Positions 34,840 to 44,013 of a stretch of DNA of 64,000 nucleotides are shown piece after piece. Numbering within the stretch: the stretch's first letter is position 1; every line of letters starts with the position of its first letter. The position numbers and the translations under genes are program-made. This DNA comes from Betaproteobacteria bacterium UBA5216 (GTDB taxonomy: Bacteria > Pseudomonadota > Gammaproteobacteria > Burkholderiales > SG8-41), in the NCBI GenBank assembly GCA_002412495.1, contig DHVE01000117.1, positions 1-64,000 of the forward strand. The letters run 5' to 3'. The notes beneath the pieces were generated by a model. The model saw nothing but the letters and a program-made list of their open reading frames with translations. It made no database searches and was not told the DNA's origin.

Positions 34840-35519
34840 ACAAGGTCAAGGAAAAACTCCGCAACGGCGGCACGGTCATGGTGTTCAACCCGAATTTTCC
34901 GTCGGCGGCGCTGGCGGAACACGCCGGCGCGCTCGGTTTTGATGTCGCGTTCATCGATTGCGAACACGGCCCGGCAAGCTTCGAACGCGCGGAAGAACTC
35001 GCGCGCGCGGCACGCGCCGCCGGCATTACGTCGCTGTTGCGGCCCTGGACTGCGGATCGCGCGATCATCACGCGCTTTCTGGATTGCGGCGTCGGCGGCA
35101 TCCAGTTCCCGGGGGTGGAAACCGCGGCCGCCGCGCGCGAAGCGGTGGAGATGGTGCGCACGGCACGCGGCAAACGTTTCGACGACACGCTGGTGGTGGT
35201 GATGATCGAATCCACCAAGGCGATCAACAACCTGCCGGAAATCGTTGCGGTCAAGGGACTGGATGCCGTGGTGATCGGGCTTTCCGATCTCGCGCGCGAT
35301 CTGGGTCACGCGGGCGAGAACCAGCACCCCGAAGTTCGTCGCGCGGTCGACCGGATCATCGGCATCATTCATCAGGCCGATGGCGCGGTGGCCGGCTTCA
35401 ACCTGCATCTGTGGGAAGAGGGCCGCGAGCTCAAAAAACAAGGCGTGCGCTGGTTCACCATCCACGCGAAAACCATGCTTGCGCGCGGCGCGCGCGAACT
35501 GGAATCGCTGCTGAAATAA
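34836..35519 (+). CDS. Shortened HpcH/HpaI-family aldolase
   Basis: A 227-residue class II-like aldolase; the family is usually about 250-260. Against E. coli HpaI the catalytic H45 and R70 correspond to H44 and R69 (DCEHGP and LRPW), and the metal ligands E149 and D175 correspond to E125 and D151 (MIES and GLSDLA). So a segment of about 23 residues between them is missing, the part that in HpaI includes the G-x-RG-x-G loop. This would change the active site. Possible substrates are 2-oxoacids and aldehydes. Confidence 0.88.
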   Translation: MNKVKEKLRNGGTVMVFNPNFPSAALAEHAGALGFDVAFIDCEHGPASFERAEELARAARAAGITSLLRPWTADRAIITRFLDCGVGGIQFPGVETAAAAREAVEMVRTARGKRFDDTLVVVMIESTKAINNLPEIVAVKGLDAVVIGLSDLARDLGHAGENQHPEVRRAVDRIIGIIHQADGAVAGFNLHLWEEGRELKKQGVRWFTIHAKTMLARGARELESLLK

Positions 35520-35580
35520 TAAGACGCACGAACCGCGCTGCTCGTTTAAAATGAGGTCGCGCCAGCGCGGAAACGTCGTA

Positions 35581-35607
35581 AAATATTGTTTTTAAAGTAT
35601 TTTTATA
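35581..35607 (-). repeat. AT-rich intergenic motif, copy 5
   Basis: Core AAAAACAA on the minus strand at 35586-35593, between the HpaI-like gene and Bug 7, about 40 bases before that start. Confidence 0.5.
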
Positions 35608-35633
35608 GAACAACTGCCATAGGAACTTTCGGT

Positions 35634-36614
35634 ATGCCATACATCCCTCGAAACCGCGCCGTTTGCTTTAGCCTCGCCGGTCTGGCGCTCTGCGCATCCA
35701 TGAATGCCGGCGCACAGCAGTTTCCGTCGCGCAATATGCTGGCGGTCGTGCCCTATGCACCCGGTGGTTCCATCGACGTGATGACACGCACCGTGATGGC
35801 GCGTTTGTCCGAGACGCTGGGCCGCACCATTCTCGTCGATAACCGGCCGGGCGCGTCGGGCATGATCGGCACGGAACAAATCACCAAGGCCGATCCGGAC
35901 GGGCACATACTGCTCGGCCACACGTCGTCATACACCGGCACCGCCGCCATACGCGCCAAGCTGCCGTTCGACCCGGCGCGCGCCATCGTGCCGGTGGCGG
36001 GCATTGGAAAATCGTCGCTGGTGCTGGTCGTTCACCCTTCGTTGCCGGTGAAGACGGTGCGCGAGTTTGTCGAACTCGCGAAAAAAAATCCGGGAAAACT
36101 CAATTACGGCTCATCGGGCATTGGCGGCAATAATCACTTCTCGGGCGCGTTGTTCGATCTTGCCGCCGGCACCAAGATGATACACATCCCCTACAAGGGG
36201 ATTTCGCTTGCCATGACCGCCGTGGCCTCCGGCGAGGTGGAAGTCGTCATCGCCAGTTCCGCGGCGGTTAATCCGCAGCTGCGCGCCGGACGCGTGCGCG
36301 CGCTCGGCATGAGCGGCAGCAAGCCTTCGCCCTTGCTGCCCGGATTGCCGTCGATTGCGCAATCCGGCGTGCCGGGATACGAATACGAATTGTGGTGGGC
36401 AATCTTCGCGCCGACGGGTATACCCGCCGACCGGCTGAACTTTCTCAATGCGACCATCAACAAGCTGCTGGTTGGTCCCGAACTGAAAAAATTTCTCGAA
36501 CAAGAGAGCGCCGAAGCCTGGGTTGCCACGCCGCAACAACTCGCAAACCTGCTGCCGACGGAAATCGACCGCTACCGCAAAGTGGCGAAAGCCGCGGGCA
36601 TCCCCATGCAGTAG
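35634..36614 (+). CDS. Bug/TctC-family periplasmic binding protein (7 of 16)
   Basis: A 326-residue member. Signal peptide MPYIPRNRAVCFSLAGLALCASMNAGAQ; loops PYAPGGSID and DPDGHILL, with His in place of the usual Tyr after DG. AGGAA lies eight bases before ATG 35634. It follows the aldolase-like gene with a 114-base gap that contains an AT-rich motif, so it may have its own promoter, and precedes a cupin gene by 65 bases. Confidence 0.92.
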   Translation: MPYIPRNRAVCFSLAGLALCASMNAGAQQFPSRNMLAVVPYAPGGSIDVMTRTVMARLSETLGRTILVDNRPGASGMIGTEQITKADPDGHILLGHTSSYTGTAAIRAKLPFDPARAIVPVAGIGKSSLVLVVHPSLPVKTVREFVELAKKNPGKLNYGSSGIGGNNHFSGALFDLAAGTKMIHIPYKGISLAMTAVASGEVEVVIASSAAVNPQLRAGRVRALGMSGSKPSPLLPGLPSIAQSGVPGYEYELWWAIFAPTGIPADRLNFLNATINKLLVGPELKKFLEQESAEAWVATPQQLANLLPTEIDRYRKVAKAAGIPMQ

Positions 36615-36679
36615 TACGCGCCGTCCGCCGCATCGCGCATCCCCATGCAAAACAATAAATCGTAATTTCAGAGGCAACC

Positions 36680-37072
36680 ATGGATCACACCTCCCCCCCG
36701 GCCCTGCCGCCCGGCGTTGAATTAAAACCGCTGTCCGAGTGGGTATGGGAGCCGAACAAATCCGGCCGCCATAACGCTTACCTGTTCGGCCATCCGAGCA
36801 AACCGGGTCCGTACATCTACGCCACTAAATGGCCGCCGCACAGCAAGGCGCTCGCGCACAAACATCCCGATGCGCGTTATGCCGTGGTACTCGAAGGCGT
36901 GCATTACATCGGCTACGGCGACAAATACGACGAAACCAAGCTCCATCGTCACGCGCAAGGCACGTGGTTCACCGAGCCGGCGAATCAAGGGCACTTCGGT
37001 CTGACCAAGGACGAAGGCACGGTGCTGTATTTTTACGGCATGGGGCCGAGTGCGTTTGAGCCGCTGGAGTAA
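36680..37072 (+). CDS. Cupin-domain protein
   Basis: A 130-residue single-domain cupin. PPHSKALAHKHPDARYAVVLEGVHYIG fits the first cupin motif and a second occurs around GHFGLTKDEGTVLYFYG. Probable metal ligands are the His residues of the first motif. AGAGG precedes ATG 36680. It may act on the same compound as the Bug upstream, for example as a small dioxygenase or isomerase; the substrate is unknown. It is convergent with an ankyrin gene. Confidence 0.85.
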   Translation: MDHTSPPALPPGVELKPLSEWVWEPNKSGRHNAYLFGHPSKPGPYIYATKWPPHSKALAHKHPDARYAVVLEGVHYIGYGDKYDETKLHRHAQGTWFTEPANQGHFGLTKDEGTVLYFYGMGPSAFEPLE

Positions 37073-37111
37073 CGAGGCCTCACTCGCCGGTTAGCTCGCC
37101 TGCGGGGCGTG

Positions 37112-38050
37112 TCACTGACCGGGGGCACCGCTGTTCGCCTTTTTCACAAACGCCAGCACGGCCGCCAGGCCGGCGTTGTCGCCGTAGATTCGCTTGTCTG
37201 ATTCCAGCCGCCCCAACGCGCCATCCGGAAGTTTTGCGCCCCGTTCCAGCAGGTACAGCGCCACCGGCCAGTTTTGCGTGTTGATGGCCGTGTTTACCGC
37301 GCTGTGGCCCTGGCCGTTCAGCAAGCGCACGTCCGCCCGGTGTTCGATCAGCGTCTTGATCACCGCGACATCAATGCCTTGCCCGCCCGCCATAAAAAAC
37401 GCGGGATCGCCCAAGTTTGACTTCTGATTGGGTTGCGCCCCGGCCTTCAGCAACAACACCATCGGCTCGGTCCCGTGCGTACGCGTGAGCCCGATGGCCG
37501 CTTCCAGCGGCAGAATCGACGTGCGGCCACCGATATTGGGATTCGCGCCCGCCGCCAACACGGCGCGCAACATGTCGATGCCTTGCGGGGTGTTGCGCAG
37601 CTTTTCCAGTGTCAGGGTTAACACGGTAGTGTCGCTCACGCCCCTGGCGTTGATTTTCGCGTTCGGCAATGCCGCTTTTACCGCATCAAGGTCTCCGGAC
37701 TTGATGGCTTTTTCCAGCGTGCGTTCCGGTCCTTCGGCGAACTCATAGACATTGCCATCGGCATCGGTGTGGCGAATCATCGTACTGCTTCCGTATATCA
37801 GACCTGCCGCCACGATGATCACCGGCGACGCAGCCAGCAGAAACGCCGCGCCCCGCAGCCACGGTGAGGCCGCGAACACGAACAATGCCACCGCCCCGGC
37901 CAGCGCGCCAGCCGGCACCAGCATGAACCCGATGAAGCGCACGAGCGGGGTGTGCGACGGCCCGGCGAACGCAAGACCCAGGACAAACATCAGGCCCAGC
38001 GCCGCCACATCCAGCGCGACCATGATCCAGAAAACTATCTTGGGAAGCAT
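37112..38050 (-). CDS. Membrane-anchored ankyrin-repeat protein A
   Basis: A 312-residue protein. Residues 1-90 hold three hydrophobic segments, with a start (LPKIVFWIMVALD) shared with the upstream paralogue. The rest has four or five ankyrin-type repeats (for example DLDAVKAALPNAKINARG, DMLRAVLAAGANPN, VAVIKTLIEHRADVRLLNGQGHSAVNTAI). The start is set at the ATG shared by the pair. It is one of two tandem copies. Likely cytoplasmic or periplasmic protein-protein contact; partner unknown. Confidence 0.88.
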   Translation of the reverse strand: MLPKIVFWIMVALDVAALGLMFVLGLAFAGPSHTPLVRFIGFMLVPAGALAGAVALFVFAASPWLRGAAFLLAASPVIIVAAGLIYGSSTMIRHTDADGNVYEFAEGPERTLEKAIKSGDLDAVKAALPNAKINARGVSDTTVLTLTLEKLRNTPQGIDMLRAVLAAGANPNIGGRTSILPLEAAIGLTRTHGTEPMVLLLKAGAQPNQKSNLGDPAFFMAGGQGIDVAVIKTLIEHRADVRLLNGQGHSAVNTAINTQNWPVALYLLERGAKLPDGALGRLESDKRIYGDNAGLAAVLAFVKKANSGAPGQ

Positions 38051-38354
38051 GTGGCAATCACCCTGAGTGAAATCGGACAATCCAGCCAGCCGCGCACCGG
38101 ATCGCGAGGGAGTTTACTATTTTGGCAGCCTTCATTCGTCGTAACTATTTAGGTTCGATGGAAAACGTAATCGAAATTACCAACGGTTCAATTCCTTCCC
38201 CTTCAGGGGGAAGGCGGGGAAGGAGTTACTTCGAAGTGCCTTTTTCCTTGGAATTTGAACAGTTACCGTTCGTCGCTGATTTTCAAGCATGCCGGACTTG
38301 CCGGGCAACCGGCCTGTTTTGCACCCGGCGCACCCGTTGCGCTTCGCGCGAACC
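38051..38354. other. Spacer between two ankyrin genes with a small hairpin
   Basis: This 304-base stretch holds no gene I can support. It contains CCTTCCCC, a TTCA loop and GGGGGAAGG (38194-38214), followed by a second GGGGAAGG at 38216-38223 that can pair in its place. It may end transcription or be a repeat. Confidence 0.5.
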
Positions 38355-39296
38355 TTATCGCTGCCCCTGCCGACCCGCGTTGGCTTTTTTCACAAACGCC
38401 AGCACGGCCGCCAACCCGTCGCTATCGCCATCGGCTCGCTGGGCCGATTCCAGCCGCTCCAACGCAACATCCGGAATTTTTGCGCCCTTTTCCAGCAGGT
38501 ACAGCGCCACGGGCCAATTTTGCCGGTTAATGGCCTTGTACACGGCACTATAGCCCTGCTCATTCAGCAATTTCACATCCGCACGGTTTTCGATCAGAGT
38601 CTTCATCACCGCGAGGTCAATGCCTCTATTCGCCGCCGCGAAGAATACAGGTTCGCCGCCAACCGACGTCTGATTCGGTTTCGCTCCCGCTTTTAACAGC
38701 ATCATCATCGGTTCGGTACCGTGCGTTCGCGTCATTTCGATGGCCCGTTCCAGCGGCGGAATCGAACTGCCGCCGCCTTCATTGGGATTGGCGCCAGCCT
38801 CCAGAACGGCGCGCAGTATTTCAATGCCTTGCCGGGTGTTGCGCAGCCTGTCCAGCGCCATGGTCAGCGCCGTCATTTCGCTAAACCCCTTGGCGTTGAT
38901 CTTCGCACGCGGCAAGGCCAGCTTCACGGCTTCGAAATCCCCGGACTGGATGGCTTCCGCCAGCGCGCGTTCCGCCCCCTCGGCGAACTCATGAAAATTG
39001 CCGCCGGCATCCGTGTGACGGCTCGGCGTGTTCTTCGCATTCGAAAAGGTAATCGCCACGATGATCACGGGCGACACGGCCAGCACAAACGCCACGCCAC
39101 GCAGCACCGGCGTGGCCGAATACACAAACAACACCACCGCCGCGACCAGTACGCCGGTCGGCAAGAGCATGAATTGCACCACATTCAGGAGATATTTCTG
39201 CGACGGCCCCGCAAACCCGACGCCCAGTAGAAATACCAATCCCAGTGCCACCGCATCCAGCGACACCATGATCCAAAAAAATATTTTGGGAAGCAT
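38355..39296 (-). CDS. Membrane-anchored ankyrin-repeat protein B
   Basis: A 313-residue paralogue of the downstream ankyrin protein, with the same N-terminal hydrophobic anchor (LPKIFFWIMVSLDAVALGLVFLLG) and repeats such as EILRAVLEAGANPNEGG and LAVMKTLIENRADVKLLNEQGYSAVYKAI. ATG 39296 is used; a TTG at 39302 would add two residues. The two paralogues are parallel and 304 bases apart, the sign of a tandem duplication. Function is unknown. Confidence 0.88.
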   Translation of the reverse strand: MLPKIFFWIMVSLDAVALGLVFLLGVGFAGPSQKYLLNVVQFMLLPTGVLVAAVVLFVYSATPVLRGVAFVLAVSPVIIVAITFSNAKNTPSRHTDAGGNFHEFAEGAERALAEAIQSGDFEAVKLALPRAKINAKGFSEMTALTMALDRLRNTRQGIEILRAVLEAGANPNEGGGSSIPPLERAIEMTRTHGTEPMMMLLKAGAKPNQTSVGGEPVFFAAANRGIDLAVMKTLIENRADVKLLNEQGYSAVYKAINRQNWPVALYLLEKGAKIPDVALERLESAQRADGDSDGLAAVLAFVKKANAGRQGQR

Positions 39297-39420
39297 GCGC
39301 AATTACCTCCATGGGAAGCAGACTATCCCCCGCGCCACCCGCCGGGACATGCGAGCGACGATTTTAGCGCCGTTCATTCGCATGCGAAATATCGATGGTG
39401 TAGGGCTTTTCCGCACAAGC

Positions 39421-39512
39421 CGTAGAGCGTCAATAAGCGTAGCGCATTGCGCCGCATGGGGTTGGCTACCGAGATATGCGGTGCAATGCCCTTTGGTTAT
39501 TGTGCACTACGC
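39421..39512. repeat. Degenerate inverted repeat (dispersed-repeat type)
   Basis: Left arm 39421-39459 (with AATAAGCGTAGCGCATTGCG) pairs with right arm 39474-39512 (with GTGCAATGCCCTTTGGTTAT) over most of their length. It resembles the dispersed REP-like hairpins of proteobacteria. It lies in the 320-base gap (39297-39616) between the MFS and ankyrin genes, where no gene is supported. Confidence 0.55.
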
Positions 39513-39616
39513 GGAATCGATGCTTGCAATCAAGGAAGTGATGCAAATCGGAAGATGTGGCCCCCGCTTTTCAAATGCAACCGGCGTAGGAATCCAGTCA
39601 TCCATATCGTACGCAA

Positions 39617-40816
39617 CTACGCCGTCTCCTCCGGCAACCAAAGCACTATCACCGCCTTCACCGCCGCGACCCCCGCCATGATCCACAGCAGAGTGGCAAA
39701 GCCCATGCTTTTCACCATCGGCCCGAGCAACCACACCGCCGCCGAGCTGATGCCGAACGCCACGGTGAGGCGCATGCCGGCGATGCGCGAACGCAGCCGG
39801 TCATCGACGTAGCGCACGATCATGGCATCGGTGAATGGGATCGATCCGAACACGAAAATCATCACCGCCAGCAGCGCGGCAAACAAAAACCAGTGCTGTG
39901 TGTGCGCGGCGATGATCAGCAGCGGAATCTGGATCACCGACATCCACAGTTGCAGCGGCTTGAACGGCATGCGGTCGATCAAGCGACCGACCACCAACTG
40001 CGCGAACGAGGCGATCATGTAGATCAGCGCCAAGAGCGCGCCGAGCACCGCGGGATCTTCGAGCACGCCGCGAAAGGCCTCGGTCAACAACTGCGCGTTG
40101 CCGTTGGTGGTGAAGTTAAACAGCAGGCTGCTGACCACGGCGGTGGCTGTCATTACGAGGAACACGCGCGCCAGCAGCGCCGGCGCGAGCACGACTTTCG
40201 CCTTGCCGCCCTTGCCTTTGGACGGCGCGTGCAGTTCTTTCGGACAGGTGATGATGAAAATTATCCCGCAGGCAATGGCAATAATGCCGGGCACGATGAA
40301 CGCGGCGCGCCAGCCGATCCACTTCACGAGAAACCCGGTGACCAGCGCGGCCACCGCGATGCCGAGGTTGCCGGCCAGTCCGTTAAGGCCGATAACGGCG
40401 CCCGGATTGGGCGCGTTTTGCACCAGCATCGGGATGCCCACCGGATGATAAATCGCGGAGAACGCGCCCAGCAGCGTCAGCGCCGCCGCGATTTGCCAGG
40501 CGCTGTGCGTCAACGCGACCAGCAGTGCGGAGACGCCCATGCCGATGAAAAAAATGATCATCATCACGCGGCGGCCCCACAGATCGCCAAGGCGCCCGGC
40601 CGGCAACGCGCCGAGTCCGAAGGCCGCGAACGCGCCGACGCTGTAGGGCATGAGGTCTTCCCATTTGGCGAAGCCGAATTCGGCGGCAATCGAGGCCACC
40701 GCCGTGGCGAAGATCAGCAGAAACATGTGGTCTATGCCGTGCGCCACATTGAGCAACAGGCTGACGATGCGGGGAAATCCGTTGGCTTGCAAGGGCGCTG
40801 GCAAAGTGCTGTTCAT
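39617..40816 (-). CDS. MFS transporter
   Basis: A 399-residue major-facilitator protein with about 12 hydrophobic segments. The loop between segments 2 and 3 reads GRLGDLWGRRVMMI, the family signature. ATG 40816 is preferred to a frame reaching 40879 because the mature sequence begins near it. It diverges from Bug 8. No substrate can be read. Confidence 0.9.
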   Translation of the reverse strand: MNSTLPAPLQANGFPRIVSLLLNVAHGIDHMFLLIFATAVASIAAEFGFAKWEDLMPYSVGAFAAFGLGALPAGRLGDLWGRRVMMIIFFIGMGVSALLVALTHSAWQIAAALTLLGAFSAIYHPVGIPMLVQNAPNPGAVIGLNGLAGNLGIAVAALVTGFLVKWIGWRAAFIVPGIIAIACGIIFIITCPKELHAPSKGKGGKAKVVLAPALLARVFLVMTATAVVSSLLFNFTTNGNAQLLTEAFRGVLEDPAVLGALLALIYMIASFAQLVVGRLIDRMPFKPLQLWMSVIQIPLLIIAAHTQHWFLFAALLAVMIFVFGSIPFTDAMIVRYVDDRLRSRIAGMRLTVAFGISSAAVWLLGPMVKSMGFATLLWIMAGVAAVKAVIVLWLPEETA

Positions 40817-40929
40817 GGCGTAGAGTAGGTTTTCTTTCGCTACAATAGCCTTGGTGACGCGGCAATACAACCATTCCACCAGCCGCCTCTATGTGGACCT
40901 TTACGTTTATTCCTGCCTTGCCATTCCAT

Positions 40930-41925
40930 ATGACTCTTTTCATCCGCACCCTCGTTGCCGTGATGGCCGCGCTCTCGTTGGCTGCTTGGACGTGTTGCGC
41001 GGTCGCGCAGTCTGCCGCGCCAGCGCCATACCCCACCAAACCCATTCGCATGCTCATACCGTCGCCGCCCGGCGGCGGCACGGATATTCTCGGGCGTCTG
41101 CTGCAACAAGGCATGCTGGATTTGTGGGCGCAGCCGGTGGTGGTCGACAATCGCGGCGGCGCCAGCGGGCAGATCGCCGCGGCGGCGGTTGCTAAATCCG
41201 CGCCCGATGGCTACACGCTGTTGTTCACCTACAGCAATGTGCTCACCGTGGGCCTGCCGCTCTATGGCAAGGTGCCGTATGACCCGATGCGCGATTTTGC
41301 GTCGATTGCCATGATGGCGCATGTGCCGGGCGTGCTGGTGGCGCATCCGTCGTTCCCCGGGAAGACAGTCGCCGACATTATCAAAATGGCCAAGGCCAAA
41401 CCGGGCGCGATGAATCACGGCACGGCGAGTATCGGATCAAGCTCGCACATGAACATGTCGTTGTTCAAGCAGATGGCGGGCATAGACATGTTGCAGGTGT
41501 CTTACCCCGGCGATACGCCCGCGTTGGTGGCGCTGCTCGGCGGGCATGTGCCGTTTTCGTTCAGTCACGTGGTGGCGGCGCTGCCGCACATTCAAAGCGG
41601 AAAACTGCGCGCGATAGCCGTTGCAACGGCGCAACGCGTGCCGAACCTGCCCGACGTGCCAACGGTTGCGGAGAGCGGCTTGCCCGGTTACGAGGGCCTG
41701 CTGTTTTATCTGCTGACGGCGCCGGCGAAAACGCCGCCCGCGCTGATCAACAAACTGCACGAGGCCGTAAAACAAATCAAACAAACCGCCGCGGTGAAAC
41801 AACGTTTTGCGTCGATGGGCGCGGTGTCGTTCGACATGACGCCCGCCGAGATGGGGCCGTATTTGCAAAGCGAACTCGACAAATGGACGCGCGTGATCAA
41901 AGCCGTCGGCATCAAGCCCGAGTAA
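40930..41925 (+). CDS. Bug/TctC-family periplasmic binding protein (8 of 16)
   Basis: A 331-residue member. Signal MTLFIRTLVAVMAALSLAAWTCCAVAQ; loops PSPPGGGTD and SAPDGYTLL. DNRGGASGQIAAAA replaces the usual IG-T in the turn. No Shine-Dalgarno is clear before ATG 40930; an upstream ATG at 40891 is possible. It is 58 bases upstream of an LLM-family gene and 113 bases from the divergent MFS gene. Confidence 0.91.
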   Translation: MTLFIRTLVAVMAALSLAAWTCCAVAQSAAPAPYPTKPIRMLIPSPPGGGTDILGRLLQQGMLDLWAQPVVVDNRGGASGQIAAAAVAKSAPDGYTLLFTYSNVLTVGLPLYGKVPYDPMRDFASIAMMAHVPGVLVAHPSFPGKTVADIIKMAKAKPGAMNHGTASIGSSSHMNMSLFKQMAGIDMLQVSYPGDTPALVALLGGHVPFSFSHVVAALPHIQSGKLRAIAVATAQRVPNLPDVPTVAESGLPGYEGLLFYLLTAPAKTPPALINKLHEAVKQIKQTAAVKQRFASMGAVSFDMTPAEMGPYLQSELDKWTRVIKAVGIKPE

Positions 41926-41930
41926 AGCGA

Positions 41931-41960
41931 TAATTATTCATTAAAAACATATACTTATAT
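41931..41960 (+). repeat. AT-rich intergenic motif, copy 6
   Basis: Core AAAAACAT at 41943-41950 on the plus strand, followed by ATACTTA, lying between Bug 8 and the LLM gene. The first seven core bases and the flanks match copy 1. Confidence 0.5.
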
Positions 41961-41983
41961 CAACCAGAGAAACAGGGGAATCC

Positions 41984-43009
41984 ATGGATATCGGCACGTT
42001 TCTACTCATGCAATCGCCCGCATTGAGTTCATCCCAGGAAATTTACGCGCGCGGCGTGGAGCAGGCGCAGGCCGCCGAGGCGTTGGGCTACCGCAACGTG
42101 TGGCTCGGCGAGCATCATTTTTCGTCGTACGGTTATCTGTCGCGCCCCGCGCAATTCGCCACGCACATCGCCGCAAAAACCACCACGCTGCGCGTGGGCA
42201 CCGCGGTCATCGTGGTGCCATTGCACCATCCGCTGGTGATCGCGGAAGAAATCGCCACGCTCGATCAGCTCTCCGGCGGGCGGCTCGACATCGGCTTTGG
42301 GCGCGGCTATCAGAATTACGAGTTCGAACGTTTTGGCATGGTGCTCGACGAGGCCCGGCACAAATGGGATGAGCAACTCGACATCATCATCAGTTCGTTC
42401 AAGGGCAAGGCGTTCAGCTACGACGGCAAGCACTACAAACTGCCCGACACCATGGTGTTTCCGCAGCCGCTGCAAACGCCGCATCCGCCGATCTGGATCG
42501 TGGCGCAAAGCCCGTATGCGCTTGAGGCCGCCGTGCGCCGCGGGTTTAACGTGCTCACCGGCGGCTTTGGCGTGACGGTGGAACATCTCGGCGCCTTCGG
42601 CAAAATGTTCGAAGACGTGGTGGCGAAGGTGAACCCGCCCACCAAGCCGCGCGTGGGTGTGCAGCGCGCGATTTACGTCGCCGAAAGCGATGCCGATGCG
42701 CGCGACGCCGCCGAACACGCGCGCTGGAACATGCGCGTCACCATGAGTTTGCGCAATCACTATGAGCAGGTTGAAAACGGCAAGGCCATGCCGATCATCG
42801 CCAAGTCCGAGCCCACCATCGAAGACCTGCTCGAACACTATCTCATCATCGGCTCGCCGGAAACCTGCATCCGCCAGATCAAGACGCTGCAATCGATCAT
42901 GGGCATCACGCATTTCAATTGCAGCTTCTGGTTCGGCGACCTGAGTCAAAAACGCGTACTGCGTTCCATGGAGCGCTTTGCCAAAGAAGTGATGCCCGCG
43001 ATCAAATAG
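41984..43009 (+). CDS. LLM-class flavin-dependent oxidoreductase
   Basis: A 341-residue luciferase-like monooxygenase-family flavoprotein, using a reduced flavin supplied by another protein. It shows YRNVWLGEHHF, GTAVIVVPLHHPLVIAEEIATLDQLSGGRLDIGFGRG and the C-terminal IIGSPETCIRQI. GGGGAA lies a few bases before ATG 41984. Between two Bug genes, so the three may act in one oxidative pathway. The substrate is unknown. Confidence 0.93.
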   Translation: MDIGTFLLMQSPALSSSQEIYARGVEQAQAAEALGYRNVWLGEHHFSSYGYLSRPAQFATHIAAKTTTLRVGTAVIVVPLHHPLVIAEEIATLDQLSGGRLDIGFGRGYQNYEFERFGMVLDEARHKWDEQLDIIISSFKGKAFSYDGKHYKLPDTMVFPQPLQTPHPPIWIVAQSPYALEAAVRRGFNVLTGGFGVTVEHLGAFGKMFEDVVAKVNPPTKPRVGVQRAIYVAESDADARDAAEHARWNMRVTMSLRNHYEQVENGKAMPIIAKSEPTIEDLLEHYLIIGSPETCIRQIKTLQSIMGITHFNCSFWFGDLSQKRVLRSMERFAKEVMPAIK

Positions 43010-43017
43010 CCTTCACC

Positions 43018-44007
43018 ATGATGCCCACGGCGCAAACCGTCGCGCGCGCGGCCATTGCAGTAACGGCCGCCACGCTTTTCGCTTTTTGCGGTATTTGCGC
43101 GGCGCAATCCGCTTATCCCGCCAAGCCCATACGCATCATCATTCCCAATCCGCCGGGTGGTGCAACCGATTTATTGGGGCGCCTCGTGGGCCGCAAGCTG
43201 ACGGATAGCTGGGGACAACCTTCCGTCGCGGAGAATCGCGGCGGCGGCAACGGCATTATCGCGGGCGAAGCACTGACGCGCTCCGCGCCCGATGGCCACG
43301 CGTTGCTGCTGGTTTCCAGCACGCATATCATCACGCCGCTGCTGCACGCGGCCCCGTACGATACCGCCCGGGATTTTGCGGCAGTGGCCACCGTCGGCAC
43401 CAGCGAGTTTCTGTTGGTGCTGCATCCCTCGGTGCCCGCAAACAATCTGAAAGAACTCATTGCGCTCGCCAAGGCCCGTCCGGGGCAGCTCAATCATGCG
43501 TCGGCGGGCAGCGGCACGCCGGGCCGCCTGGCGCTGGAAATGTTCAACATCATGACCGGCGTCAAAATTACCAATATTTCTTACAAGGGCGCGGGGCCGG
43601 CGCTGACCGATCTGATCGGCGGCCAGTTGCATATGTTTCTGAACATCCCGCTGAATTTTCTGCCGCATCTCAAAAACGGCAAGATCAAGGCCATCGCCAT
43701 CTCCGGCGACAACCGCTTGCCGGCATTGCCGAATGTACCCACCTTCACCGAAGCCGGGCTGCCGGGCTTTGAAGCGCGTTACTGGTATGGCGTGCTGGCA
43801 CCGGCCGCCACGCCTAGGGGCATCGTGGAAAAACTCTCGGCTGAAATCGGCAAACATCTGGCCACTGCGGATTTCAAGGAGCGGCTGCTAAGTTTGGGGG
43901 TTGATCCGATGATCAGCAGCCCCGATCAATACGCCGCGCTGATCAAGGCGGACACCGCGAAGTACGCCCGGATCATCAAGACGGCGAATATCCGGATCGA
44001 GGACTAA
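43018..44007 (+). CDS. Bug/TctC-family periplasmic binding protein (9 of 16)
   Basis: A 329-residue member starting eight bases after the LLM stop. The signal is MMPTAQTVARAAIAVTAATL followed by FAFCGICAAQ. Loops are PNPPGGATD and SAPDGHALL, again with His after DG. It is convergent with the MmgE/PrpD gene. Confidence 0.92.
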   Translation: MMPTAQTVARAAIAVTAATLFAFCGICAAQSAYPAKPIRIIIPNPPGGATDLLGRLVGRKLTDSWGQPSVAENRGGGNGIIAGEALTRSAPDGHALLLVSSTHIITPLLHAAPYDTARDFAAVATVGTSEFLLVLHPSVPANNLKELIALAKARPGQLNHASAGSGTPGRLALEMFNIMTGVKITNISYKGAGPALTDLIGGQLHMFLNIPLNFLPHLKNGKIKAIAISGDNRLPALPNVPTFTEAGLPGFEARYWYGVLAPAATPRGIVEKLSAEIGKHLATADFKERLLSLGVDPMISSPDQYAALIKADTAKYARIIKTANIRIED

Positions 44008-44013
44008 GAGTAC

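Noticed and set aside
35581..35633. A sigma70 promoter formed by TTGTTT in the AT-rich motif upstream of Bug 7
   Set aside because: No -10 hexamer lies at 16-18 bases; the same test fails for motif copies 3 and 4, so the motif is not a general -35 element.
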